DNA of 64,000 bases from a bacterium OM1 bin76 (GTDB taxonomy: Bacteria > Actinomycetota > Acidimicrobiia > Spongiisociales > ZC4RG35). The position numbers and the translations under genes are program-made. Under the pieces are notes generated by a model. That model was not told the DNA's origin. It searched no databases and was given only the letters and a program-made list of their open reading frames with translations. The DNA lies in NCBI GenBank assembly GCA_002238785.1, contig MPNA01000007.1, positions 79,583 through 143,582 of the forward strand, written 5' to 3'. Position 1 is the stretch's first letter. The number at the start of each line of letters is the position of its first letter. Below are positions 52,601-61,243 of this stretch, one piece after another.

Positions 52601-54833
52601 GAGCCGTTTTCGGCGGCAGATAGCGGTACTCACAGCCTTGGCCATGGTGGCCAGTGTGCTGGTGGCGGTGCCTGCTGTTGCGGCCGATGATCCGAAGATG
52701 GACTATCCGGCTACGTTCGATGCGTGCGTGGGTGTTCCGGCGTCCGATTTCGAGGACGTGCCCGCGAATCATGCCAACGCTGGTGACATCGACTGTATCG
52801 CCTATTACAACATCACCCGTGGCACTTCGATGACGACCTATTCGCCGTTGATGTCGGTTAGCCGTGAGCACATGGCGCTGTTCCTGACCCGCTTGGCCGA
52901 TCTGGTGGGCATTGAGATGGCTTCTGATCCTGATGATGCGGGTTTCACCGACATTGGTGAGTTGTCTGCTGAGTCGCAGACCGCTATCAATCAGTTGGCC
53001 GATCTGGAGGTCACCCAGGGCACTTCGACCACCACTTATTCGCCTGATGATTCGGTGAAGCGTGGTCATATGGCGTTGTTCATCGCCAGGTTGATGAACC
53101 ACATGGATCCGTTCGCAGATCCCAACGCGGCAGATACCGCGGCTGCGTTCGCTTACATCCCCAAGCTAGTGGTTGACGTCGAGGACGACGACGGCACAAC
53201 TGATAAGGACGAGACCAAGGATGTGATGTCGCCTTTCACTGACTTGATGGGTTCAACCAAGGAAGCCTATGACGCGATCACCGCGTTGTGGGAGTTGGGT
53301 GTTGCTTCGGGTATCAATGCGACGTCTTATGCTCCGGACGCTAACATCACCCGCGCTGCTATGGCTGAGTTCATAGCTGGTGTGTTGGATCATTCCAACG
53401 CTCGCCCGGCTGGTGTGACCATGCAGGTGGACGAGACCACTGACTTCGGCGATGTCATGGCTGTGAGGGCGATTTCTGTCCGGGATGACAGCTTCGCTCC
53501 CATGGCAGATGTTTCCGTCAAGGTCTTCACCGCTACCGAATCCGGTGGCATCGACGACGACACGGGCAAGTGCATCACTGACGATGTCTGCGACTGGAGC
53601 GACAACGCGGAAATCGCCAACGACGACGGGAACAACTTCGAATCGATCGACGTCGAGACCGATAACGGTGAGGGCGATGAGGGCAATATGGAGAACAGCG
53701 AGACCTGGTATGCCTGGCTGGGTTCTGATGACGACTCCGAGTTTGTGAAGGGTTCTTCGGGCGAAGCAATGGTGACTCTTACCGCCAAGGCTGATGCTTT
53801 GGGAATCCGGGTTACTTCGGACATCAATGAAGAGGCCGCCAACAATGCCGCGGATCCCAATCAGGTGGATGTGGGCAAGGACAGGAGTGTTGTTATTACC
53901 GCACAACTGATCGACACCGAAACCGTCACTGATGATTCCAATGCTGTGGCGAAGGAAGGCGTGACGCTCGCTATTACCCGTACCCGAGGCGCCACTCCTG
54001 ACGCTCCCGGTCCTGACGATATGAAGACCGATGCTGATGGTAAGGTCACCTTCACCATTATGGGACCGGCTGAGCCCGACGAGGGCGCCGATCCCGTCAA
54101 CCAGGATGACACGGTCACGTTCCAGGGCGATGTGGACGGTGACACCACCGATCCTGCCAGTCCTGACAATGAGACCAATAACGTGGTCATTCGGTGGAGG
54201 AGCGCTGACGCCGCGGTGGCCGAGGGCATAGCAAAGACCGATGCTGGCTATGCCATCATCGACGATGACAAGGTGCGCATCAACGTCACGGTCAGCTATT
54301 ACGACCAGTACGGCAACCCCGCCGCTTCTGGCGACAGGCTCCAGATCACGGTCGGCGACACCAGTGGAACTGCGGACACGTTTGCCGACAGTGGTGCAGA
54401 CGGTGTTCGGGTGAGAAGCAACGGAACCGCCAGGTTCACTGCCAACATCAAGGCCGACGCCGGCGATGCGAAGGCCGTCGTGGTCGGTGCGCTCGCCACG
54501 GCCACCAGCATTGACCCGACTGATCCCGCGGCTGTGTTGGCTGTGAGGCATGCTCACAAGAACGACGACGGTGTGTCCGGTAACCGCTCTGATACTGCAG
54601 CCGATAATCAAGTCATTGTTGACGCTGATAACGATCGGTTCATCATCGACATTGAGGGCACTGTAGACGGTGTGTTGTACAGTTATGACTCGGGTGACAC
54701 GTTCGTCGTCGAGGACGCCGAAGTTGGCATGGACAAGTTCGAGGAAGCGATCGCAATGGACGGGAATACTGTCACCGTTGTGTTTTACAGCACCAACGGA
54801 ACCAGCATCTTCTCCGTCGAAGCAACAAGCTAA
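52587..54833 (+). CDS. SLH-anchored secreted surface protein, paralogue 3
   Basis: I choose ATG 52587 (MFATLSRFRRQIAV) because paralogues 1 and 2 start there; an in-frame ATG at 52542 would add 15 residues. The ~748-residue protein has the family signal peptide, FDAC/DIDC cysteines and three SLH motifs (ITRGTSMTTYSPLMSVSREH, VTQGTSTTTYSPDDSVKRGH, VASGINATSYAPDANITRAA). Acidic Ig-like repeats and a C-end GTSIFSVEATS follow. The middle region differs strongly from paralogues 1 and 2, while both ends are conserved. A weak TAGGT replaces the strong ribosome site of copy 1. Confidence 0.87.
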   Translation: MFATLSRFRRQIAVLTALAMVASVLVAVPAVAADDPKMDYPATFDACVGVPASDFEDVPANHANAGDIDCIAYYNITRGTSMTTYSPLMSVSREHMALFLTRLADLVGIEMASDPDDAGFTDIGELSAESQTAINQLADLEVTQGTSTTTYSPDDSVKRGHMALFIARLMNHMDPFADPNAADTAAAFAYIPKLVVDVEDDDGTTDKDETKDVMSPFTDLMGSTKEAYDAITALWELGVASGINATSYAPDANITRAAMAEFIAGVLDHSNARPAGVTMQVDETTDFGDVMAVRAISVRDDSFAPMADVSVKVFTATESGGIDDDTGKCITDDVCDWSDNAEIANDDGNNFESIDVETDNGEGDEGNMENSETWYAWLGSDDDSEFVKGSSGEAMVTLTAKADALGIRVTSDINEEAANNAADPNQVDVGKDRSVVITAQLIDTETVTDDSNAVAKEGVTLAITRTRGATPDAPGPDDMKTDADGKVTFTIMGPAEPDEGADPVNQDDTVTFQGDVDGDTTDPASPDNETNNVVIRWRSADAAVAEGIAKTDAGYAIIDDDKVRINVTVSYYDQYGNPAASGDRLQITVGDTSGTADTFADSGADGVRVRSNGTARFTANIKADAGDAKAVVVGALATATSIDPTDPAAVLAVRHAHKNDDGVSGNRSDTAADNQVIVDADNDRFIIDIEGTVDGVLYSYDSGDTFVVEDAEVGMDKFEEAIAMDGNTVTVVFYSTNGTSIFSVEATS

Positions 54834-54853
54834 ACCGCTTCTCAACTAACTAT

Positions 54854-54885
54854 GAAGGAGGCTCCCCCCCGGGGGGGCCTCCTTC
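54854..54885 (+). terminator. Terminator between SLH paralogues 3 and 4
   Basis: The stem GAAGGAGGCTCCCCCC pairs with CGGGGGGGCCTCCTTC, with one T-G wobble. It lies only ~10 bases before the ATG of paralogue 4, so it may act as an attenuator for that gene. Confidence 0.75.
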
Positions 54886-54895
54886 TCAGGAGATC

Positions 54896-57043
54896 ATGGT
54901 TCTTTCTTTGAGACGTAATGTGGCTGTTTTCGCCGTCTTTTTTGTGGTGGTTGGTCTTGTTTTAGCCGCGCCGGTCTCTTCGGTGGATGATCCTCCCCGT
55001 TCACCAAGCTACCTGCCTTTGTTCGATGCTTGTGAAGGTATGCCTCCCTCGGGTTTCGGTGATCTGCCAAGCGATCAAGCTCAGGTCGACAGCATCAATT
55101 GCATTGCCCGTTTTGGGATCACCAAGGGGACTTCGGCTACCACCTACTCGCCCGACGCTGCGGTGACGCGTGAGCAGATGGCTTTGTTCCTGATGCGCCT
55201 GGCCGATCGTGTCGGGATAGCCATTCCTTCTACCAGTGACTTTGGGTTCTCGGATATCGGCCACCTGGGTGCCGGGTCTAGGGATGCCATCAACCAGTTG
55301 GCGCGGTTGGGAATCACGAAGGGGACTTCGGCCACAACCTTCTCACCCGCCGATCCGGTGAGCCGCTGGCAAATGGCGTTGTTCATTGCTCGGCTGATGG
55401 ACAAGATGGAGCCGGTGGGGAACGACGACCAAGCATTTGGCTACATCCCGGCTGAAGTGGTGAGTACCGCGGAGAAGGAGGTGGCTGCGCCGTTCACCGA
55501 TCTTGGGGAGTTGACGATCAATGCGATCGAGGCCATCACCAGACTGTACGAGTTGGGTGTTGTCTCTGGAGCCACCACAACCAAGTATGATCCTGAGGCC
55601 GACATTACCCGTGCCACCATGGCCGATTTCATGGCTGCGGTGCTGGATCATTCCAACCTGCGGCCGGCAGGTCTGGACATCAGGGGTGCCAGAATCACGG
55701 ACTTTGGGAGTACCGCAGTGGTAGTGATGGTCTCCCTCCGAGACCCGGCTTTCGGTTCCGTCGGGGGCCGGTTGGTGGACGTGTTCAGAAGTGACGGGGA
55801 GAACGGGGGACTTGACGAGCAGGGAGCTTGTGTCCCCCGGTTGGTGGCAGGAGATTGCACATGGGGTGTGGGCGACAGCACCACCGATGAGCGGGGAAAC
55901 ATTTGGGTCACCGGTCGGGTTGAAGAGGGCGAAACCGCGGTTTACTATGCCTGGATGGGCCCAACGGAGGGTGCGCTGTTCGACGCCGACGAGGTTGACG
56001 GGGTAACCGTATCCATCACCCCCCAGCGTGCGGAGGTGGCGATGATGGTGACCTCCAGTATCCAGGAGCATGCCCAAGACAACAAGGTGCACCTTGGCCG
56101 CACCAGATCGGTGACGCTCACGTTGCAGTTGGTCGACTTCGAGGAGAAGGCGGTGCATCGTCCCGGCATCCGTGTCGAGGTGAACCTGGAGCAACTCATA
56201 GGCAATACGCCGTTGATCGGGGACCGCGATGAAACCTTGGTGCTGACGACCGATGAGGAGGGTAAGGCGACGTTTCCGGTGGAGGGACTTGAGGACGACG
56301 AGGACGATACCAACCAGAACAGGACCGACCGCTTCACCTTCCGATATCTCAGTGGAGACCTTACCGGTTTGCTGGTGCCCGACACCTTGGTGAGCATCCG
56401 GTGGGTTGAGGAACCTTCGCAGACCCATAAGGCAGTCACTAGGGCGCCCGATTATGTGCGGGTCAGCGCTGAGGAGGTGACGATCAGGGCTTCGGTCAAC
56501 CTGTACGACCAGTACGGAAACGGCCATCGCACCGGCTCAGGCCAGCAGGTGGGAATAAACATCGGCGGCCAGGCTCTCAATCCCTCGGTTAGTCCATCCG
56601 GCACCGCCTCCGCTGGTGTCACGTTGGACGACCAGAGACACGGCTCTCCTGTGACAGTGAGCTTCACGGCGGACCCCGCCGGTGACGGAGTCGATCTCGA
56701 TACCGGAGTAGATGATCCCGTCGACGCGGTGGTTCAGGTGGTGACGGCGGCCAGCTCGAGGGACGTCGGAAAGAATATGGAAATCCATACCATGTTCCCT
56801 CACCTCAACCGGTTCACAACCGAAGCGGGTAACGGCGACTCCGACGCCAAGTTGCTTCACTACTACAAGAGGCAAGATACGTTCTTTGTCGGCGACGACA
56901 CGATCACCATTGAGCAGTTCGAAACCCTCCTCACCCCGGTCGGCGACGAAGAGAACCAGGCTGTGATCGATATCGTGACCTATGACCGAGAAGCAACCAG
57001 CGTGTTCAGGGTCGTCAGAACAGCCGACAACAGCCGCCCGTAA
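54896..57043 (+). CDS. SLH-anchored secreted surface protein, paralogue 4 (divergent)
   Basis: This 715-residue member is the most diverged. Its signal peptide (VAVFAVFFVVVGLVLAAP) is unlike the MFATLSRFRRQ start of the others. The three SLH motifs remain (ITKGTSATTYSPDAAVTREQ, ITKGTSATTFSPADPVSRWQ, VVSGATTTKYDPEADITRAT), as do the DACVPRL...GDCTWG-type cysteines and the C-end ATSVFRVV. An AGGAG box 4 bases before ATG 54896 directly follows the terminator of paralogue 3. With no room for a separate promoter, it probably depends on read-through. Confidence 0.85.
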   Translation: MVLSLRRNVAVFAVFFVVVGLVLAAPVSSVDDPPRSPSYLPLFDACEGMPPSGFGDLPSDQAQVDSINCIARFGITKGTSATTYSPDAAVTREQMALFLMRLADRVGIAIPSTSDFGFSDIGHLGAGSRDAINQLARLGITKGTSATTFSPADPVSRWQMALFIARLMDKMEPVGNDDQAFGYIPAEVVSTAEKEVAAPFTDLGELTINAIEAITRLYELGVVSGATTTKYDPEADITRATMADFMAAVLDHSNLRPAGLDIRGARITDFGSTAVVVMVSLRDPAFGSVGGRLVDVFRSDGENGGLDEQGACVPRLVAGDCTWGVGDSTTDERGNIWVTGRVEEGETAVYYAWMGPTEGALFDADEVDGVTVSITPQRAEVAMMVTSSIQEHAQDNKVHLGRTRSVTLTLQLVDFEEKAVHRPGIRVEVNLEQLIGNTPLIGDRDETLVLTTDEEGKATFPVEGLEDDEDDTNQNRTDRFTFRYLSGDLTGLLVPDTLVSIRWVEEPSQTHKAVTRAPDYVRVSAEEVTIRASVNLYDQYGNGHRTGSGQQVGINIGGQALNPSVSPSGTASAGVTLDDQRHGSPVTVSFTADPAGDGVDLDTGVDDPVDAVVQVVTAASSRDVGKNMEIHTMFPHLNRFTTEAGNGDSDAKLLHYYKRQDTFFVGDDTITIEQFETLLTPVGDEENQAVIDIVTYDREATSVFRVVRTADNSRP

Positions 57044-57176
57044 CCAACCCGAATGAACGCCCACCTCACCAAATGATGCCGGGCATACGGATCCCTCCTG
57101 CCGGAGACAGAATCACGGAGGCAGCGCTGAACCAACACGGCTCTCCGTAGGTCTCCTCCTAGTCTTTTGCACCGGA

Positions 57177-57252
57177 AGATCAGCACCCGACTATGGAGAA
57201 ACCTCCCTCACAATCGATGGATTCCCAACTCCCCCGAGATTCCCGAAGAACC
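57177..57252 (-). mobile_element. ISL3-type left-end remnant
   Basis: This ~75-bp block closely matches 60992-61057, where it lies directly upstream of an ISL3 transposase start. Here no transposase follows. The shared core includes AATCCATCG and CTCGGGGGAGT on the minus strand. Confidence 0.5.
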
Positions 57253-57261
57253 ACTAAATGA

Positions 57262-57297
57262 AAGGAAGGAGGCTCCCCCCGGGGAGCCTCCTTCCTT
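57262..57297. terminator. Terminator after SLH paralogue 4
   Basis: A perfect 17-bp stem (AAGGAAGGAGGCTCCCC and complement, arms 57262-57278 and 57281-57297) lies ~220 bases beyond the stop of paralogue 4, with ISL3 debris between. It shares the GAGGCTCCCC core with the other SLH terminators. Confidence 0.8.
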
Positions 57298-57481
57298 CTT
57301 GAGGTCGGATATGCCGCAATGTGAGTCACGAAGATGGGGTTGAATACATCGGTGGCTAAATGATCGCCAACGATGTCGGAATTCACGACTCTAGCGACAC
57401 AGATGCCGGTTCGATGCTGCGGTTGAGGGGGGTCCGACACCCTCTGTCCGGTGGGGTCAGGATTGGTTCCGACTGGGAACC
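57298..57481. other. Short stretch without a gene
   Basis: This lies between the SLH 4 terminator and the fumarylacetoacetate-hydrolase-like remnant. I see nothing recognisable. Confidence 0.3.
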
Positions 57482-57730
57482 GAGTGGCAGGGGGTCCGCA
57501 CCTACGTGAACGGTGAGCCCCGCCAGGAAGGCAACACCGACGAGATGATCTGGGGGTGTCCTACCTGTTAGCCGACCTGGCCCGTACGATCACCCTGCTG
57601 CCGGGGGATCTGATTCTCACCGGCACTCCCGCAACTCCCGCCCCGTGGTACCTGGCGACATGGTCACAGTTGACGTGGCAGGCCTCGGAAAGCTCACTAA
57701 CACGGTGGCCGAAGTGGGTGTTTTGACTCG
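57482..57730 (+). pseudogene. Fumarylacetoacetate-hydrolase-family C-terminal remnant
   Basis: Three frames join: EWQGVRTYVNGEPRQEGNTD, then VSYLLADLARTITLLPGDLI-LTGTPA, then RPVVPGDMVTVDVAGLGKLT-NTVAEVGV. LLPGDLILTGTPAG...PGD is the signature end of the FAH/HpcE-type isomerase-decarboxylase family. The N-terminal two thirds are missing and two frameshifts are present. Confidence 0.65.
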
Positions 57731-57892
57731 ACTGCTGGAGCTCAGCCAACCAGTTCCGAAGAAGAGGTCTCCACCGCCGTAGGAGCGCACTGGGAATACC
57801 GGGGTGTGCGCCGTCTTCATAGAGAAGCCTACGGTCTTGCAGGATGTTGATTGCGTTCTTGAACATCCGCCACCTGTCCCTGCCATGCAAAA

Positions 57893-57922
57893 GAAGGAGG
57901 CTCCCCGGGGGGAGCCTCCTTC
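57893..57922 (-). terminator. Terminator of SLH paralogue 5
   Basis: A perfect 14-bp stem (GAAGGAGGCTCCCC and complement) lies just beyond the leftward stop of paralogue 5. It has the same core as the hairpins behind copies 1, 3 and 4. Confidence 0.8.
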
Positions 57923-57943
57923 GACTATTCGAATGTTTACAGA

Positions 57944-60271
57944 TCAGCTAACTACAGCCGCGGCCAAGGTGACCTGGAAGATGCTGACTCCTCCGGGCTT
58001 GTAGGCAATGACATTGATCGTAGCTTTGGTGTCATTGTCATCAGGGAAGGTGCTGGCAAGCTTGCTACCGAGCATCTCCTCGAACTTCTCGAGGGAGATA
58101 CGCTCACCAGTGCTCTCCATATCACCGACGCCGTTGATGAAAATGTCATTTTCGTCGTAGGCGTACACCAAGTCGGAGTTAGGTGTGCCCGCATCGGCGT
58201 CGTCGGCGAGGAACTCGTTGTCGTCAGCCAACAGCATATCCATTGTCATTGCACCAGTGTCCTCATCATCAGCCCTGGTAACAACCTGCACCATCTTGGC
58301 GACCTGCGCTTCTTCAGTGTCGATGTCAGTGACATCATCGTTGGTGGCGGTGGCACTGTCGGGTTCAGCCACATATGTCACCTCGATTTCAGTACCGACC
58401 GGCGGGTTAGCTTCGCCGTCGCTGTCACCGATCACGACTCGGCGAGTGGCCGAACCGTTGCGGTTGACATTGGCAGTGCCCTCTTGGCCAGTGCCAAAGT
58501 TGATACCAACCATGTGACGAGCAGCCTCACGGAACCCTCTGCCGAACTGGTCGTACAGGGTCATGCTGGCTGTGATGCTCACATCACCGTCCTTGTCGGG
58601 AACGACATAAACAGGTGCAGTACCAGTAGACGAAGAGGTGATCGAGTTGTCCTCGGTCCACATGATCGTCACCGAGTTGCTCTCAGCGCCGCCAGAAAGA
58701 CCGGCGCCACCCTTCACGTAGGTGAAGGTGATCAAGTCATCCCGGTCCTCAAGGTCCGCTTCTGCAACTGGGGGATTGGCGGCGGCGTCCGCGTGGACGT
58801 CGTCGTCGTCATCATCATCTTCCGGCGCATCCACCACGTAGGTGACCTTGCCGTCGTCATCGGTCGTCCTAGTAGCGGCACTGTTGTTGATAATGGCACC
58901 GCCGAGGTTGATCCCAACCTTGATCTCCACACCAGAACGGGCAACCGGATCACCGGTGCCGTTGTTGGTGTCCGTATCTTCTTCACCGTCTACCAGTTGG
59001 ACTGTGATGGTCACACTCTTGACCTTGTCCAGATCGGCCTGGTTGTTGATGGTCTGCCTGGCGAGCGAGGTGGTGATCTTCAACGACTGCTCAGCGTTGC
59101 TGGAAGCGATCGAAGCCGACACGTATTCGACATCGTCGGAGTCGAACTTGTCGGCGTCCTCTTCACCGATCCACGCGTAGTAGACATTGGTCTCACCCTC
59201 GGTGGCCGTACCGGTCATGATGATGTTGCCGTCACCGTCGGTGAACTCGTCATTGTCATTCCATACACAGTCACCGTCGGGAGCATCCTCGCCGGTCTTG
59301 CAGGCGCCGTCTTCGTCCAAGGCGCCGTCTTCGCTGCTGAAGATGTCAACAGCCTGGTCCGCTACCGGAGCGAAGCTGTCATTACGCATCGAAACCACCA
59401 CGGAACCATCGTCCACTTCGCCGAAGGCCGTACCCGGGGAAGTCTGAATGCTCAGACCAGCGGGACGGGCGTTGGAATGATCCAACACCGCAGCCATGAA
59501 CTCGGCCATCGCGGCACGGGTGATCAAAGCCGACGGACCATAGGCCGTGTCGGAAATACCCGAAGCCACACCCAACTCGTACAACTGAGTAATCGCGTCA
59601 TACGCAAGCTTGGTGGTGGGACCCAAGTCGGCGAACGGAGTACCGATCGCCTGTTTTTTGCCATCGCTGGTCGGTACATCGTTGTCCACCACATCAGTGG
59701 GGGTGTATCCGAAGTCACCGTCGTCGTCGTCACCATCGGTCATGGGGTCCATCAGGTCCATCAGACGGGAGATGAACAGCGCCATGTGGTCACGTCTTAC
59801 CGAATCACCAGGCGAGAAGGTGGTATCCGTAGTGCCCTTGGCGATCCCAAGATCGGCCAACTGATTGATGGCGAGTTGTGACTTGTCGGACAGGTCACCG
59901 ATGTCGGTGAAGCCCGCATCGTCAGGTGTCGAAGTCACTTCGATACCAACTTTGCCGGCCAAGCGGGTCAGGAACAGCGCCATGTGCTCACGGCTGACCG
60001 ACATCAACGGCGAGAAGGTGGTCATCGAGGTGCCCTTGGTGATCCCGTAATAGGCGATGCAGTCGATGTCACCAGCGTTGGCATGGCTGGCCGGAACATC
60101 CTCAAAGCCTGAGGAAGGTACATCCAAGCACCCATCGAAAGTAGCTGTATAGCTCGGCTCTGGCGGATCATCAGCAGCAACAACAGGCACCGCCACCAGC
60201 ACACTGGCCAACATGGCCAAGGCTGCCAGCACCGCCACATGCCGCCTCAAATTTCTAAAAGTAGCAAACAT
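57944..60271 (-). CDS. SLH-anchored secreted surface protein, paralogue 5
   Basis: ATG 60271 is chosen by analogy with paralogues 1-3, giving ~775 residues; an in-frame ATG at 60316 adds 15. After the signal peptide (RNLRRHVAVLAALAMLASVL) come FDGC/DIDC cysteines and three SLH motifs (ITKGTSMTTFSPLMSVSREH, IAKGTTDTTFSPGDSVRRDH, VASGISDTAYGPSALITRAA). Acidic Ig-like modules and the shared tail (LVYAYDENDIFINGV, EKFEEMLGS, GVSIFQV) follow. The upstream 58 bases are the inverted copy of those of paralogue 3, while the signal-peptide codons already diverge after 14 bases. Confidence 0.87.
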   Translation of the reverse strand: MFATFRNLRRHVAVLAALAMLASVLVAVPVVAADDPPEPSYTATFDGCLDVPSSGFEDVPASHANAGDIDCIAYYGITKGTSMTTFSPLMSVSREHMALFLTRLAGKVGIEVTSTPDDAGFTDIGDLSDKSQLAINQLADLGIAKGTTDTTFSPGDSVRRDHMALFISRLMDLMDPMTDGDDDDGDFGYTPTDVVDNDVPTSDGKKQAIGTPFADLGPTTKLAYDAITQLYELGVASGISDTAYGPSALITRAAMAEFMAAVLDHSNARPAGLSIQTSPGTAFGEVDDGSVVVSMRNDSFAPVADQAVDIFSSEDGALDEDGACKTGEDAPDGDCVWNDNDEFTDGDGNIIMTGTATEGETNVYYAWIGEEDADKFDSDDVEYVSASIASSNAEQSLKITTSLARQTINNQADLDKVKSVTITVQLVDGEEDTDTNNGTGDPVARSGVEIKVGINLGGAIINNSAATRTTDDDGKVTYVVDAPEDDDDDDDVHADAAANPPVAEADLEDRDDLITFTYVKGGAGLSGGAESNSVTIMWTEDNSITSSSTGTAPVYVVPDKDGDVSITASMTLYDQFGRGFREAARHMVGINFGTGQEGTANVNRNGSATRRVVIGDSDGEANPPVGTEIEVTYVAEPDSATATNDDVTDIDTEEAQVAKMVQVVTRADDEDTGAMTMDMLLADDNEFLADDADAGTPNSDLVYAYDENDIFINGVGDMESTGERISLEKFEEMLGSKLASTFPDDNDTKATINVIAYKPGGVSIFQVTLAAAVVS

Positions 60272-60329
60272 AAGTTTACCTACGGAATGGAAGAATCGGC
60301 AGGCCTGGAGTCTCATTCACCCACCTAAT
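60258..60329 (-). repeat. 72-bp inverted repeat, right arm (start region of SLH 5)
   Basis: This is the partner of 52529-52600 (71/72 identity, opposite orientation). Immediately outside the arm a truncated IS110 transposase begins. Confidence 0.9.
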
Positions 60330-60332
60330 ACC

Positions 60333-60640
60333 CTTCATGTCACCGCGGTGGTGGACACCGCCGGTCGGGTGTTGGCGTCATCACCGTTCCGAGCCGACGC
60401 CACCGGCTATCAACAGTGGGGCAGCTGGTTGGGGTCCCGCGGACGGGTCGTGCAGGTCGGGGTGGAGGGCACCGGCCTGGCCCGCCACCTGATCAGCATC
60501 GGTGTCGAGGTGGTGGAAGTGAACCGTCCGAACCGCCAGCTCCGACGCCGATTGGGCAAAACAGACACCGTGGATGCCGAGGCCGCGGCGCGGGCCGCTC
60601 TGAACGGGCAGGCCAGTGGGTTGCCCGGGCTTGTCGGGCT
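60333..60640 (+). pseudogene. IS110-family transposase, N-terminal remnant
   Basis: The frame reads HVTAVVDTAGRVLASSPFRA, VVQVGVEGTG, VEVVEVNRPNRQLRRRLGKT and DTVDAEAAARAALNGQA, which are the conserved N-terminal DEDD blocks of IS110 transposases. The start and the C-terminal two thirds are missing. It is cut on the left by the SLH 5 upstream arm and on the right by an ISL3 remnant. Confidence 0.75.
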
Positions 60641-61057
60641 TGTCCCGTTCCGGCGCCACCGACAGGTCCTGTTCGGCGAACGACCCCACACCACACATCG
60701 GGCCTGGGCACACCCAGCGGCGTTTCCTCCACCCCAGGCCGCACCGGCCGACCGAACGCCAGCAAGTCAACCAACCGCACCAGGCGGTCGCCCTTGGACC
60801 ACTCTCCCACCACATTCTCCGCACACCGGGCGAGGTCCACGGGACCTGATCGTCACTCTCAGCCGGTCACCCGACAGCTCCTCGACTCCCACCAGATCCA
60901 CCTCACCCAACCCAACCAACAACTCGCACATACGCCTACCATCAGTCTCCACAGGGTCCTCCTTTTCGGATGTGAATGTTTCAGCACCCGATTATGGAGG
61001 ACCCTCCCTCACATTCGATGGATTCCCGACTCCCCCGAGATATCCGAAGAATCCTTT
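60641..61057 (-). pseudogene. ISL3-family transposase N-terminal remnant with left end
   Basis: From ATG 60952 the frame reads LRVTIRSRGPRPVCGECGGR, then shifts to RLVRLVDLLAFGRPVRPG and RKRRWVCPGPMCGVGSFAEQ. The Cys pairs form the N-terminal zinc-binding domain of ISL3 transposases. Several frameshifts are present and the catalytic part is absent. Bases 60992-61057 are the element's left end, duplicated at 57177. Confidence 0.65.
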
Positions 61058-61243
61058 AAATACTGTCCCGTCCGCCGCAGTGCTGTTTCATCCCAGCCCC
61101 ACCGAATCTTCTGTGAAGCGACCCTCGACCCAGCCCCACACCCCTGCGTACATCCACTCCGGGATCCCATCAAAAGGCCCCTATGTACTTCTTTACAGCC
61201 ACAGCGTTCTGCCGAATGGAAAGAGGAGGCCTCGACGACGGAC
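61058..61243. other. Short intergenic stretch
   Basis: No gene is recognised between the ISL3 end and the 3' end of the Abi-like gene. Confidence 0.3.

Noticed and set aside
53253-54845. 530-codon open frame on the minus strand across SLH 3
   Set aside because: It mirrors the acidic, GC-biased coding of the SLH gene, lacks any family motif and is one of several such mirror frames (for example 42635-43867 under SLH 1).
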